A stretch of 40,842 nucleotides of DNA from Paraburkholderia nodosa (GCF_001718195.1 NZ_MCNV01000044.1:1-40842); one strand, 5' to 3'; positions 32,123 to 40,356 are shown, numbered from the stretch's first letter. Translations and numbers: made by a program. The notes: a model not told the origin generated them from the sequence alone.

Positions 32123-33718
32123 TCAATCCGCGTGAATCACGGGCTCCAACTTGCGCTGCAGCTTGACGGGCGGCACGCGCCGGGTTTGCCAGATCGACAC
32201 CACCGCAATCGCCGCCGCCACGGCAATGCCCAGGTGAATCGCGCCCACGAGGGCCTCGCGCGCGGCTTCGAGCAGCGGCGCGCCATTATGCCCGGCGTTG
32301 GCGAGATCGGCGATCAGTGAAGCCTGCGCGTCGCGGTTGATGAGGATCTGCGGGTCGGCGAGCTGCGGCAGCCAGTGCGTGGCGTGGTCGGCATCCAGCG
32401 CGCGTTGCACGCCGCTCGAGTAGAGCTGCGTGACCATCGTGCCGGTGAGCGCCGTGCCGATCATGCCGCCGATCATCCGCAGTGACTGCAACAGCGCGGT
32501 GGCGATGCCCAGATGCTCGCGCCCCGCGGTCTGCTGCGCGAACACCGTGAGGTTCGGCATGACGAAGCCAAGACCGATGCCGGCCACGATCATGAACGCC
32601 ATGAGCAGGCCGCGCGGCGTGTTGCGCGTGGCGAGGGCCACGGCGAAGCAGGCCACTGCGAGCATTGCGAAGCCGATGTAGAGCATCAGGTTCGGGTTGC
32701 GGATGCGCGAGACGATGCGCCCGTTCGCGATACTGCCGATCGTGATGAACACCACGAGCGGCGTGATGACGACGCCCGCTTCCTTCGGCGTCATGCCGAA
32801 GCCGCCCTGGAACAGGAGCGGCGCATAGAACAGCAACGAAAACATCGTGAAGCCGCCCAGCACGGCGAGCGTGAAAAGCGCATTCAGGCTCGCGTTGCGG
32901 AACATGTCGACGGGCAGGATGGCTTGCGGGCAGCGCCGCTCCCATTGCCAGAGCGCCCAGCCGGCCGCCAGCGCGAGGGCGAGCAGGCCGATGGCCGAAG
33001 CGGTGAGACCGCGCCCCGGCAGGCGTTCCACGAAAAGTTGCAGGCTGCCGAGCGCGACCGCGATGAGGAGCGCACCTGGCCAGTCGAGCCGCATGCGCGC
33101 CTCGTGCGCGACGTGGCGCAGATGCGGCAGATACTTCCAGACGAAAAACAGCGAAAGCAGGCCAACGGGCAGATTCACGTAAAACACGGAACGCCAGCCG
33201 TAGTACTGCGTGAGAAAGCCGCCGAGCGACGGCCCGACCGCGTTGGCGATACCGAATGCGGAACTCATGAGGACCTGCCAGCGCAGGCGCACGACCGAGT
33301 CGGGGAAGAGATCCGGAATGCAGGCGAACGCCGTGCCGACCAGCATACCGCCGCCGATGCCTTGCAGCCCGCGCGCAATCACGAGGAACAGCATGCTGTT
33401 GGCCGCGCCGCACAGCACGGATGCGGCGGTGAAGACGACGATCGACGCGATCACGAACGGCTTGCGCCCGTAATAGTCGCCGAGCCGCCCGAAAATGGGG
33501 ACAGTGATGACCGAGGTGAGCAGATAGGACGTGGCGACCCACGCGTAAAGCTCGAAGCCGCGCAATTCGGCGACGATGGTCGGCAGCGCCGTGCCGACGA
33601 CGGTCTGGTCGAGCGCGACGAGCATCGTCACGAACGAGACGCCGAGCATCGCGAGCAGCGACTCCCGGAACGGCAGAACCTGCCCGCTCGAATGGTGGGC
33701 GGCGGTATGAACGGCCAT
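32123..33718 (-). CDS. MFS drug efflux transporter, DHA2 (EmrB/QacA) family
   Basis: A 14-span proton-driven exporter of 531 residues. Motif A is GRLGDYYGRKP after the second span, the D1-type motif LDQTVVGTALPTIV is in the first span, and QGIGGGMLVGTAF, SLGGFLTQYYGWRSVFYVNLPVG (in part) mark the centre. A long loop near the C-terminus (about residues 450-490) lies before the last span, as is common in DHA2 pumps. The ATG at 33718 is preferred; an in-frame TTG at 33748 would start inside a palindrome. Likely substrates are hydrophobic drugs or organic compounds, and a MarR gene follows it. Confidence 0.92.
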   Translation of the reverse strand: MAVHTAAHHSSGQVLPFRESLLAMLGVSFVTMLVALDQTVVGTALPTIVAELRGFELYAWVATSYLLTSVITVPIFGRLGDYYGRKPFVIASIVVFTAASVLCGAANSMLFLVIARGLQGIGGGMLVGTAFACIPDLFPDSVVRLRWQVLMSSAFGIANAVGPSLGGFLTQYYGWRSVFYVNLPVGLLSLFFVWKYLPHLRHVAHEARMRLDWPGALLIAVALGSLQLFVERLPGRGLTASAIGLLALALAAGWALWQWERRCPQAILPVDMFRNASLNALFTLAVLGGFTMFSLLFYAPLLFQGGFGMTPKEAGVVITPLVVFITIGSIANGRIVSRIRNPNLMLYIGFAMLAVACFAVALATRNTPRGLLMAFMIVAGIGLGFVMPNLTVFAQQTAGREHLGIATALLQSLRMIGGMIGTALTGTMVTQLYSSGVQRALDADHATHWLPQLADPQILINRDAQASLIADLANAGHNGAPLLEAAREALVGAIHLGIAVAAAIAVVSIWQTRRVPPVKLQRKLEPVIHAD

Positions 33719-33736
33719 TTTTTGATCCAGCAACGG

Positions 33737-33748
33737 TTGACGCGTCAA
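33737..33748. promoter_or_regulatory. Perfect palindrome, candidate MarR operator
   Basis: TTGACGCGTCAA is a perfect 12-bp palindrome centred 25 bases before the pump ATG at 33718. A possible minus-strand -10 (TATGAT) lies upstream of it. The TTGAC-GTCAA form is typical of MarR-family half-sites, and a MarR gene is in the same unit. Confidence 0.5.
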
Positions 33749-33841
33749 AGATCGACCATCATAGCACGGTCCGATCCACTACACTGGGGCGTCGAACGGC
33801 GGCGATGCCCTCGCCGTCGTCGCTAAAATTCCGGGAGCGCC

Positions 33842-34717
33842 ATGGAACCCACGACCGAACCGACCGCCGCAGATCCGGCCCGCACGGGCGCCATCGCGGC
33901 CTTCACAGAGGCCGATCTCGACGCGCTGCGGCGCGCCAAACATGAGCTCGAAACGCCGCCACTCGGCATGAAGCTCGCAGCGATCGTGGGTGCGCCGGTA
34001 GAAAAGCTGATCGCGCGGCTGCCCGGCGTCGCGAACGACAAGGTGACCGAGGCGACGCAAGCCGCGCTGCGCAAGTGTCTGCAGCTCGCGCTGAAGACGC
34101 TCGGCAAGCCAGGCGCCCTCTCCACCGCGGAACCACGCACGAGCAAAAAACCGAGCAACCTGCTGCACAAGTTCGCGGTGGCGACCACGGGCGCGGCAGG
34201 CGGCGCGTTCGGCCTTTTCGCGCTGCCGGTCGAGCTGCCCGTCACGACCACGCTGATGTTTCGCTCGATCTGCGACATCGCGCGTAGCGAAGGCGAGAAT
34301 CTGGCCAGCACCGACACGCAGTTGCAATGTCTGACCGTGTTCGGCATGGGCGGCCGCTCGGCCGCCGACGACGAGGCCGACTTCGGCTATTTCATCGCGC
34401 GCGGCGCGCTCGCGAAGGCGGTATCGGCGGCGTCGTCGGAAATGGCAACGAAGGGCTTCGCCGCACACGGCTCGACCGCGCTCCTCAAGCTCATGCAGAC
34501 CGTGGCCGCGCGCTTCTCCGTGCAGGTGAGCGAGCAGGTCGCGGCGAAATCGATACCCGCCATCGGCGCGGTGCTCGGCGCCATGGTCAACACCGTGTTC
34601 ATCGATCATTTCCAGCAGGTGGCGCATGGGCACTTCACCGTGCGCCGGCTCGAGCGGCGCTACGGCGAAGCCGCCGTGCACGCGGCCTATGACGCGATCG
34701 ATGTCTCGCTCGATTGA
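33842..34717 (+). CDS. EcsC-family protein
   Basis: A 291-residue member of the EcsC family, whose Bacillus namesake is encoded with an ABC transporter but has no settled function. Characteristic parts are an N-terminal helical region, KFAVATTGAAGGAFGLFALPVELPVTTTLMFRSICDIARSEGE (in part, about 111-153) with hydrophobic character, CLTVFGMGG, and a C-terminal KSIPAIGAVLGAMVNTVFIDHFQQVAHGHFTVRRLERRYG (in part). No clear signal peptide is present. GGGAG precedes the ATG. Its end overlaps the converging esterase gene by 31 bases. It is divergent from the efflux pump gene with a 120-bp gap. Confidence 0.87.
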   Translation: MEPTTEPTAADPARTGAIAAFTEADLDALRRAKHELETPPLGMKLAAIVGAPVEKLIARLPGVANDKVTEATQAALRKCLQLALKTLGKPGALSTAEPRTSKKPSNLLHKFAVATTGAAGGAFGLFALPVELPVTTTLMFRSICDIARSEGENLASTDTQLQCLTVFGMGGRSAADDEADFGYFIARGALAKAVSAASSEMATKGFAAHGSTALLKLMQTVAARFSVQVSEQVAAKSIPAIGAVLGAMVNTVFIDHFQQVAHGHFTVRRLERRYGEAAVHAAYDAIDVSLD

Positions 34718-35655
34718 GGCGGCTGCGGTTTCTCGTCGCCGCGCGCCGGCACGGGCGTCACGCGGAGCACGAAGCGCGCGGCGACGTCGAGCGTGCGGCG
34801 CGCTTCGGGCATGAACGGCGCATAGATCGGCCAGATATGCGGCATGCCGCTGGCAATCTCGCACTCCACCGACACACCGTCGGCGTGCGCGCGCTCGGCG
34901 ACGCGGCGCGTGTCATCGAGCAGCGTTTCGGAGCTGCCCACGAAGAGGCTGAGCGGCGGCAAGCCGCGAAAGTCGGCATACAGCGGCGACACGTAGGGAT
35001 CGGTCGCACTGGCCGCGCCGAGGTAGAACGGCGCGATGCGCTCGAATACCGCGCCGCTGAACATGGGATCGCGCCCGTCGTTCTCGCGTATCGAAGCGCC
35101 CGTCGCCGCAAGATCGGTCCACGGCGAAAAGAGCACGGCGCCGGCGGGAAGCGCATCGCCTGCGTCGCGCAAGGCGACGAGCGTCGCAAGCGCAAGTCCG
35201 CCGCCAGCCGAATCGCCGCCAATCACGATCGAGCCGGGCTGCGTTCCTTGCGCCAGCAAATGGCGGTACGCGGCCATTGCGTCCTCGAGCGCGGCGGGGA
35301 ACGGGTGTTCGGGCGCGAGGCGATAGTCGAGGGAGAAGACGTCGGCGCCGGCGCGCTTGCCCAGACCAAACGAGATCGCGCGCTGCGAACGCGGCGAGCA
35401 GAAGTAGTACCCGCCGCCATGCAGATAAAGGAGCGTGCGATGCGCGGGCGAGTGCTCGCGGATGAGCCACTCGCCGCGCATCGGAACATCGGAGGCGTCG
35501 TACTGCTCGCGCAGGCGCCAGCCGCTCGGCACGCCCGGGGTCCAGATGCGCCTCGCCGTCAGCATGCGCACGCGCGCGACGTTGATCGACTTGCGCGTTT
35601 GCGGCCGGAAGGTGCGGCGCAAGAACCTGCAGATCAGCCTGCTTTGCCAGCTCAT
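34687..35655 (-). CDS. Alpha/beta hydrolase, hormone-sensitive-lipase (HSL) type esterase
   Basis: A 322-residue carboxylester hydrolase. The oxyanion-hole motif HGGG is at 79-82 (LYLHGGGYYF), LDYRLAPEHPFPAALED is typical of the HSL group, the nucleophile Ser149 is in GGDSAGGG, the acid is the Asp in SETLLDD (247 or 248), and His273 is in MPHIW. No obvious signal peptide is seen, although the N-terminus is basic (LICRFLRRTFRPQTRK). The ATG at 35655 is chosen; upstream in-frame sequence to 35730 has no homology. Its 3' end overlaps the EcsC gene on the other strand. Confidence 0.9.
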   Translation of the reverse strand: MSWQSRLICRFLRRTFRPQTRKSINVARVRMLTARRIWTPGVPSGWRLREQYDASDVPMRGEWLIREHSPAHRTLLYLHGGGYYFCSPRSQRAISFGLGKRAGADVFSLDYRLAPEHPFPAALEDAMAAYRHLLAQGTQPGSIVIGGDSAGGGLALATLVALRDAGDALPAGAVLFSPWTDLAATGASIRENDGRDPMFSGAVFERIAPFYLGAASATDPYVSPLYADFRGLPPLSLFVGSSETLLDDTRRVAERAHADGVSVECEIASGMPHIWPIYAPFMPEARRTLDVAARFVLRVTPVPARGDEKPQPPQSSETSIAS

Positions 35656-35798
35656 CGGCTCAGCCCCTCCGCAGCCCTCAAACTGGCCTCGACCAGCACT
35701 CGGCGGCGGTCGGTCGACGGCGTCCCGCAATCAGACTTCGATCGCGGGAATGCGCGGCGCGCACGGTGCGGAGAGTGAGGCGAACGATCGAGGGCCGG

Positions 35799-36233
35799 TC
35801 AATTGGCGGGCAGCACCTGACCGCGAATCTCGCCTGACGGGTTCTGCGCCGTATGAATGTTGAAATACCACTGTCCGCCCATCAGCTGGGTGACCTGCTG
35901 CTCGTTGAGCGTGGCGGAGCCCTTGATCGGACTCGCCAGTTCACCCTTCGGAATCGGTACCTGCACGTTGGCGTTCTGTCCGACCGGCGCCGGGCCGTGG
36001 AAGTGCGCGGCGGCAGCCGGGCCGGAGAGGCCTTCATAGGTGATCGTCCAGTTCAGCGTTTTCGTGGACGTGTCGAAGGTGGCGTTGAGCATGCCGTGAC
36101 CCTGGCTCACGCGCGGCGGGACTTCGCTGGACGGTTCGAGATCGGCCTTAAGGGCAACGGTGTCGGCATACGCGGCGCTGGAGGCAAGGACACACAGAGC
36201 GAGAGCGAGCTGCAGCGGACGAAGCAAATTCAT
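35799..36233 (-). CDS. Secreted CHRD-domain protein
   Basis: A 144-residue exported protein. The signal peptide is clear: basic MNLLRP, hydrophobic LQLALALCVLASSAAY, cleavage after AYA near residue 23. The rest is a single CHRD domain: LKADLEPSSEVPP, GHGMLNATFDTSTKTLNWTITYEGLSG (in part), AAHFHGPAP and a closing GQWYFNIHTAQNPSGEIRGQV. CHRD domains occur in chordin and many bacterial envelope proteins; the function is unknown. AGGAGA precedes the ATG at 36233. It stands alone. Confidence 0.9.
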   Translation of the reverse strand: MNLLRPLQLALALCVLASSAAYADTVALKADLEPSSEVPPRVSQGHGMLNATFDTSTKTLNWTITYEGLSGPAAAAHFHGPAPVGQNANVQVPIPKGELASPIKGSATLNEQQVTQLMGGQWYFNIHTAQNPSGEIRGQVLPAN

Positions 36234-36669
36234 GGAATTTCTCCTGTTTTTGTGGCGCGCTGCACCAGAAGGCGCAAAACCGCGCTCTCACATGCTAGAG
36301 CAAATCGGCTGGGCGCGTCCGCTGCGCCGATGTCGGCCCAACGTAAGCTGCGTGCAATAAAAAATGCGCCGCAGGCGACGCCTTGCAACCCAGGTGCTCC
36401 CTTCCTGCCATTGGGTATTGCCACCGAATGCCTGGAAGCGATGGCGAAGAACCGTTCGAGGTGCATGGGACGCAACACCGAATTGATTTGCATAGCGAAG
36501 TGTATTGGCGCCATCGTTTGACGAACCACCATTTGACAACGCGCACGTCCCGGCAAGAACACGCTCGTTCATCGACTTCACGGCCGAACCATTTCGCCGC
36601 CATGACACCGCGGCAGCAAGCGCGATTACCTGCACTTCCTGTAATAGTTAATTGATCGAAATTGTCTCG

Positions 36670-36766
36670 ATTTCTCGTCGCACGGCGTCTAAGCTACCCA
36701 GTGCGAGAAGTGACTCTTCATCGAAGGGTCTCCAAGCTTGAACGCGGCTTCGGCCGCGTTTTTTTT
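36670..36766 (+). ncRNA. Candidate small RNA with intrinsic terminator
   Basis: Hairpin-forming pieces come one after another: CTCGTCGCAC pairs with GTGCGAG across an AAGC-containing loop (36674-36708), then GAAG-TGACT-CTTC (36706-36718), then the terminator. No plus-strand gene lies upstream to need this terminator. A weak promoter may lie near 36662 (TTGTCT) and 36688 (TCTAAG), but the spacing is long. The start is therefore uncertain. Confidence 0.4.
36741..36766 (+). terminator. Strong Rho-independent terminator
   Basis: AACGCGGC (36741-36748), a TTCG tetraloop and GCCGCGTT (36753-36760) are followed by six more T. It points to the plus strand. The nearest gene downstream is on the opposite strand, so it must end either an unannotated plus-strand RNA or read-through. 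Confidence 0.88.
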
Positions 36767-36821
36767 CGCCTGTTTTTCCGCTCTATTGCCCTGCGCCAGT
36801 CGATTTCCTGATGTACATCAT

Positions 36822-37517
36822 TCACGCGAGCAGCGCGACCTGCTGCTCGATTCCGACCAGCATCGCCTGGCAAGTGCGGATGAGCGCATAAGTTGACCGG
36901 CAGTGTGACCGTTCATATGACCGCGAAACGTCTCGAGCTCCGCGAGCAGCGCAGGGTACTGCAGCACGCCCACCGCACCGGCAAACCGGTGATGCCATTC
37001 GCGCAGGCCCGCGACATCGGCTTGTTCGAGGAGCGGCGGCAAGGCATCCAGGTCGTCGCGCATCGCCGAAACGAACGAGCCGAGCAACGTCTTCACGGTC
37101 GCCTCGCCGCCCCAAACCTGGATCATATGCGCGAGATCCAGCGGCTCGAACGCCCGCGCGTTTGCAGGCTTTTCCGCGAGCTTTCCGTCGCGTCCCGGTG
37201 AAGGCGACCCGGAAGCCCGCGACGCTGCTTGCCCCGCCCCTTGTCCGTTCGCGCCTGCCTCGCGCACAACTTCGCCCTGCACGGTGCGCTGTATGCCCTC
37301 CACGCCGAACCAGCGCGCGAGATGCTCGCGCAGCGTGGCCACGCGCGTGGGCTTGACGAGGCAATCGTCCATGCCCGCTTCGCTGCATTGACTCAGGTTC
37401 TCGGGCGCCGTATTGGCCGTGATGCCGAGTATCGGCAAGCGCCGCGCGCCGTGCGCCTTCTGTTCCATTTGGCGTACGGGCCGGGCGAGATCGCAGCCCG
37501 ATACGTTCGGCATATGA
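36822..37517 (-). pseudogene. Receiver-HPt remnant of a hybrid sensor kinase
   Basis: The first homologous residues are MPNVSGCDLARPVRQMEQ, which normally follow the phospho-acceptor Asp of a receiver domain. ILGITANTAPENLSQCSEAGMDDCLVKP then completes the receiver (in part), and after a linker an HPt with DLAHMIQVWGGEATVKTLLGSF and the phospho-His region LREWHHRFAGAVGVLQYPALLAELE. The sensor, kinase and first receiver half are missing. Near 36895 the frame shifts: the natural end YALIRTCQAMLVGIEQQVALLA with its stop at 36824-36822 is in another frame than the rest. So there are at least two lesions. The open frame runs from 37570 to 36818, but its ends are not original. The 5' break is next to TGTCCA palindromes. 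Confidence 0.75.
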
Positions 37518-37945
37518 CGCACATGTCCAAGAATTCGAAAAGTGGACAAGCTATATTTCCGTAAATTCAAATACTTAGTTCAAGTCACCGTGTCCATCAA
37601 AATTTTTGAAAAATGGACTAATCGCGAGCCGCTGATGTCCATTTTTTTGTTGGGCGCGCAAATCCGAGAATGAGCCGTATCGGGAGTCGGCCTCCTAAAT
37701 CCAACAGAGACCGGGCGGAAGACCGTAGGGCGCCAAGGCGATTGCACCGCTGCACGCGGCAACTCAAAGACTACCCGCAGTCGCGCCATAGGTGCGCGCG
37801 GATGCGTCAGATTTGGTGCGACTGAACTACATTCGCGCAAAGTCGCAGCACTTCGCCGGAAGCGCTTGGCCGTAGCTGGCCGACTGACGCCTATGCGGCC
37901 GGCCGGAGCCGACCCACAAGAGACGATGAGCGTGCCCGTGAGCGG
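37518..37945. other. Non-coding breakpoint region
   Basis: About 430 bp without a gene. The left 125 bases carry the TGTCCA palindrome cluster. The remainder (37650-37945) has no homology I recognise; a short open frame at 37580-37840 (minus) looks spurious. A transition from GC-rich to clearly more AT-rich coding sequence occurs here. Confidence 0.55.
37524..37642. repeat. Cluster of TGTCCA/TGGACA inverted repeats
   Basis: TGTCCA (37524-37529) and TGGACA (37543-37548) form one dyad. GTCCAT (37592-37597) and ATGGAC (37613-37618) form a second with the inner palindrome TCAAAATTTTTGA. A third TGTCCAT lies at 37636-37642, followed by seven T. The copies lie next to the broken end of the receiver-HPt relic, as recombination or element-end sequences often do. 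Confidence 0.7.
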
Positions 37946-38431
37946 TCATTCATTTTGGGTAACCGATGCTAGCTTATAAAGAACCTCGAATCGTTCGCAC
38001 ACGATCGGCATGGATTTATCAACATCGGCAGTCCGTCCGATTCGCTGGCACTCTTCGACGAAGAATCTCCAATGCTCCCGTTGCCAATACGTCAGCGAGC
38101 GATCGCCTTCTCCTTCGCTTGCTGCGAAATCAGGGGGCACGCAATCGAACGGAATGATCTCGACGTTCGTGGCTCGACGAATCAGAGTCGGTCGACCACT
38201 CCAGTCAAGCACAATCTCGATATCTCCGACCTTCGGAACTTCCTCACCGTCGAACTGCCACGACCAGAGTAGGCTGGATGTGCCATGCTTCGCGCCCGCG
38301 AGAATAAGACCGATGAGCGAATCTGAAAGTGCTTTTGAGTCACCGAAGCCACCAATTCGAACGTCACCACGCGGTAGCTGTATGTCCCATTCGGCCAACC
38401 TGTCGATTAACGACTGTACGCGCTTATCCAT
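37946..38431 (-). CDS. ASCH-domain protein
   Basis: A 161-residue protein of the ASCH (ASC-1 homology) superfamily, small RNA/nucleoside-binding beta-barrels related to PUA. The motif order is typical: RIGGFGDSKALSDSLIGLILAGAKHGTSSLLW (in part), PKVGDIEIVLDWSGRPTLIRRATNVEIIPFD (in part) and EGEGDRSLTYWQREHWRFF. Some relatives are nucleoside amidohydrolases, but no catalytic role is proven here. Codon use is visibly less GC-biased than in the left part of the window. It follows the frameshifted GNAT gene by 17 bases on the same strand. Confidence 0.88.
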   Translation of the reverse strand: MDKRVQSLIDRLAEWDIQLPRGDVRIGGFGDSKALSDSLIGLILAGAKHGTSSLLWSWQFDGEEVPKVGDIEIVLDWSGRPTLIRRATNVEIIPFDCVPPDFAASEGEGDRSLTYWQREHWRFFVEECQRIGRTADVDKSMPIVCERFEVLYKLASVTQNE

Positions 38432-38448
38432 TCTCGCTTGTCCGTTAT

Positions 38449-38986
38449 CTAGCTCTTGATCCGTAGGGTCATCGTGAGGTCGTCAACTGAGCGCCCCGAA
38501 ATGCGAAACCGGTCATTGCGTCGTCCAACTTCTTCAAAGCCCAAGGACTGATAGAGGCCGATCGCAGCGTGGTTGTCGGTGAAGACAGATAGGTCTATCC
38601 ATTCGATTTCATTACGCGTAGCAAATTCAATGGCTCCCTGCATCAACCGCCGGCCCAAGCCTCTCCGATAAAAGCTCTCCTCGACGCCGATGCCGAGGCT
38701 AGCTCGATGTTTCTCTGACGGTATGCTGGAGCCGGTCAGGTCAAGATGTGCGACGAAGCGTGAATCGGGACTTTCCACCGCCCACACCCTCATCCACGCC
38801 GGCTGAGGCAAAGCGGTCGTCAGACCTTTTTCGAAGCGAGCGCGGCGGTCAGGTGATTCGAAGTCAACGGCTTCCATAGGCGAGAAAAAAGGGGCGTCCG
38901 CCGCGCCCCGATTCAGCGATCTGCCGGTTCAGATGCTCTGTCCAACGCGTGAAGTCGGCAGGCGTTAGCGAAATGATTTTTAGCAT
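38449..38986 (-). pseudogene. GNAT-family N-acetyltransferase, frameshifted
   Basis: Acetyl-CoA-dependent N-acetyltransferase broken into two frames. The N-terminal piece (ATG 38986; MLKIISLTPADFTRWTEHLN and on to GRGGRPFF) runs into a stop soon after a run of six T on the coding strand (38885-38890). The rest is in another frame: EAVDFESPDRRARFEKGL, then the acetyl-CoA loop FYRRGLGRRLMQGAIEFA with the RxxGxGR/K motif and VFTDNHAAIGLYQSLGFEEVG. Removing one base from the run joins them as RPFFSPMEAVDF, which is a normal-looking sequence. A separate start at ATG 38877 would give 142 residues with most of the fold. Substrate unknown. Confidence 0.78.
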
Positions 38987-39084
38987 CCTCGGTGCCTTGA
39001 ATGATTCACACGATTTGGATTGTCGCCGATTTCTGCGGCGAGACCGGCGACCGCTCGTGCCCCACGTCGGGAAAAGAGATTGGG

Positions 39085-39594
39085 CTAGTGGATTACCATG
39101 TCGGCAAGCAACGCCCATCGCTCATGATCTCGCCATTCACCGTTGATGCGAAGATAGCGTCGTGAGAAGCCTTCCTTCTCAAATCCCAGTCGGCGCACCA
39201 AAGCTATCGACTTTTGGTTTCCGGGCTGTATGTTTGCTTCGAGGCGATGCAGTCCAAGGTCATTGAAGGCGTAGTCAACTGCGGTTCCGAGCGCGTCGGT
39301 CATTAACCCTTTCCGGCTAAAGCTCGACATTCCGTAGTAGCCGACATAAGCGCTTTGAAAAGCACCCGCGACGATTTCGTTAATATTGACGACGCCGACG
39401 ATCTGCCCAGAAGACTGTTGTGCCACAAGACCGACGTTTGGCCCAGTTAGACACCGCGCAAACCAGTTATCAAAGCCCGCTTGGTCCGTGAAGGAGGTGA
39501 CCCACGGTAGGTGGTAGTGCTGATTCGCGCGATTGGCGGAGATTAAGTCGGCAGCGTCGGCGCGGACTACACGACTGAGTTGGATCAAAGGCAT
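39085..39594 (-). CDS. GNAT-family N-acetyltransferase, RimJ/RimL type
   Basis: A 169-residue acetyltransferase of the RimJ/RimL group, which modify protein N-termini or small amines. Visible parts: a substrate-side HLPWVTSFTDQAGFDNWF, QIVGVVNINEIVAGAFQSAYVGYYG (in part), the acetyl-CoA-binding SSFSRKGLMTDALGTAVDYAF where the Q/RxxGxG motif is degenerate, LGLHRLEANIQPGNQKSIALVRRLGFEKEGFSRRYLRING (in part) with the usual RimJ-like asparagine and arginines. The start at ATG 39594 has no strong Shine-Dalgarno sequence. It is the second of three acetyltransferase genes in the same direction. Confidence 0.87.
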   Translation of the reverse strand: MPLIQLSRVVRADAADLISANRANQHYHLPWVTSFTDQAGFDNWFARCLTGPNVGLVAQQSSGQIVGVVNINEIVAGAFQSAYVGYYGMSSFSRKGLMTDALGTAVDYAFNDLGLHRLEANIQPGNQKSIALVRRLGFEKEGFSRRYLRINGEWRDHERWALLADMVIH

Positions 39595-39724
39595 GAATAT
39601 ATCGGGAAGGGTCGTTTAGCTCGTCAGTCGAGAGGAAAGATACCTGATTCTCTTCCCCGAAAAAAATACTACAGAGCCACGAAGCCTTCTTGGCCGCACT
39701 ACGTCCCACTACCGAGTGCGCCGA

Positions 39725-40201
39725 TTAGCCGCCGACGATGACAAGCTTCGTCATCGGCACGCACGCCAATTCCAGTCCGCGCGCGGTACGGTACGTCGAA
39801 ACCGAATCGCCTGACCAACCACAACTGCGATAGAACGGGGCCGCGTTCAGCGTCGCATCGAGCCGCATTGCGCCAAGGCCTTGATCGGCGGCCAACGCTT
39901 CAAGAAAATCCAGCATCTTGCGTCCAATGCCGCGACCCATATGAGACGGTCGGACGAAGATCGCGTCGACTTGCCCGCTTTCGAGCGTAAGCATCCCTGT
40001 TCCGACGACCGATCCCTGATCGACGGCAACATAGAAGTCAGATTCGACAACGCCGGCCCATTTGTCGGTCGGCGTGCCGTCAACCCACGCCGAAAGGGCT
40101 GCTTTGGGATAGTGTTTAGCGCACGCAGCATGCACCGACGTTTTACGGATATCCCACGCGTCGAACACGTCATCACAGTTGGCTTTTCGTATCGTCAGCA
40201 T
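39725..40201 (-). CDS. GNAT-family N-acetyltransferase
   Basis: A 158-residue acetyltransferase. MLTIRKANCDDVFDAWDIR is the usual first strand and helix, SDFYVAVDQGSVVGTGML the central sheet, and VRPSHMGRGIGRKMLDFLEALAADQG the acetyl-CoA loop with RGIGRK. LDATLNAAPFYRSCGWSG near the end completes the fold. Proteins with this pattern are commonly annotated as putative acetyltransferases without known substrate. AGGAGC precedes the ATG at 40201. It is the first of the three acetyltransferase genes and is 130 bases from the next one. Confidence 0.9.
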   Translation of the reverse strand: MLTIRKANCDDVFDAWDIRKTSVHAACAKHYPKAALSAWVDGTPTDKWAGVVESDFYVAVDQGSVVGTGMLTLESGQVDAIFVRPSHMGRGIGRKMLDFLEALAADQGLGAMRLDATLNAAPFYRSCGWSGDSVSTYRTARGLELACVPMTKLVIVGG

Positions 40202-40330
40202 GCAGCGCTCCTCGGTTCGAGCGGCGAAGTCGGCACGTCGGAAATGTCACCAAGAACGGAAACACGTACTCTGTGTTGCATGCAATCACTCCTATTTGCG
40301 CCAACGCAATTCGGAGCGGCGGAAAAGACA

Positions 40331-40356
40331 CGGCCCCGTCATGACTGGCGGGGCCG
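40331..40356 (-). terminator. Probable Rho-independent terminator
   Basis: CGGCCCCG (40331-40338) and CGGGGCCG (40349-40356) form a perfect 8-bp stem around a 10-base loop. On the minus strand TGTCTTTTCC follows. It would end a short transcript starting near 40455. Confidence 0.6.

Larger units (their letters stand above)
36234..36821. other. Intergenic region with a candidate small RNA
   Basis: Nearly 590 bp without a protein gene I can support. Reading frames at 36230-36562 (minus) and 36383-36655 (plus) show no recognisable domain and mixed codon use. The right part (about 36670-36766) holds a structured stretch ending in a strong plus-strand terminator. Confidence 0.5.

Noticed and set aside
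37946..40201. Integron gene-cassette array
   Set aside because: Small genes in one direction suggested it, but no GTTRRRY/RYYYAAC attC pairs were found at the gene boundaries and no integrase is present.
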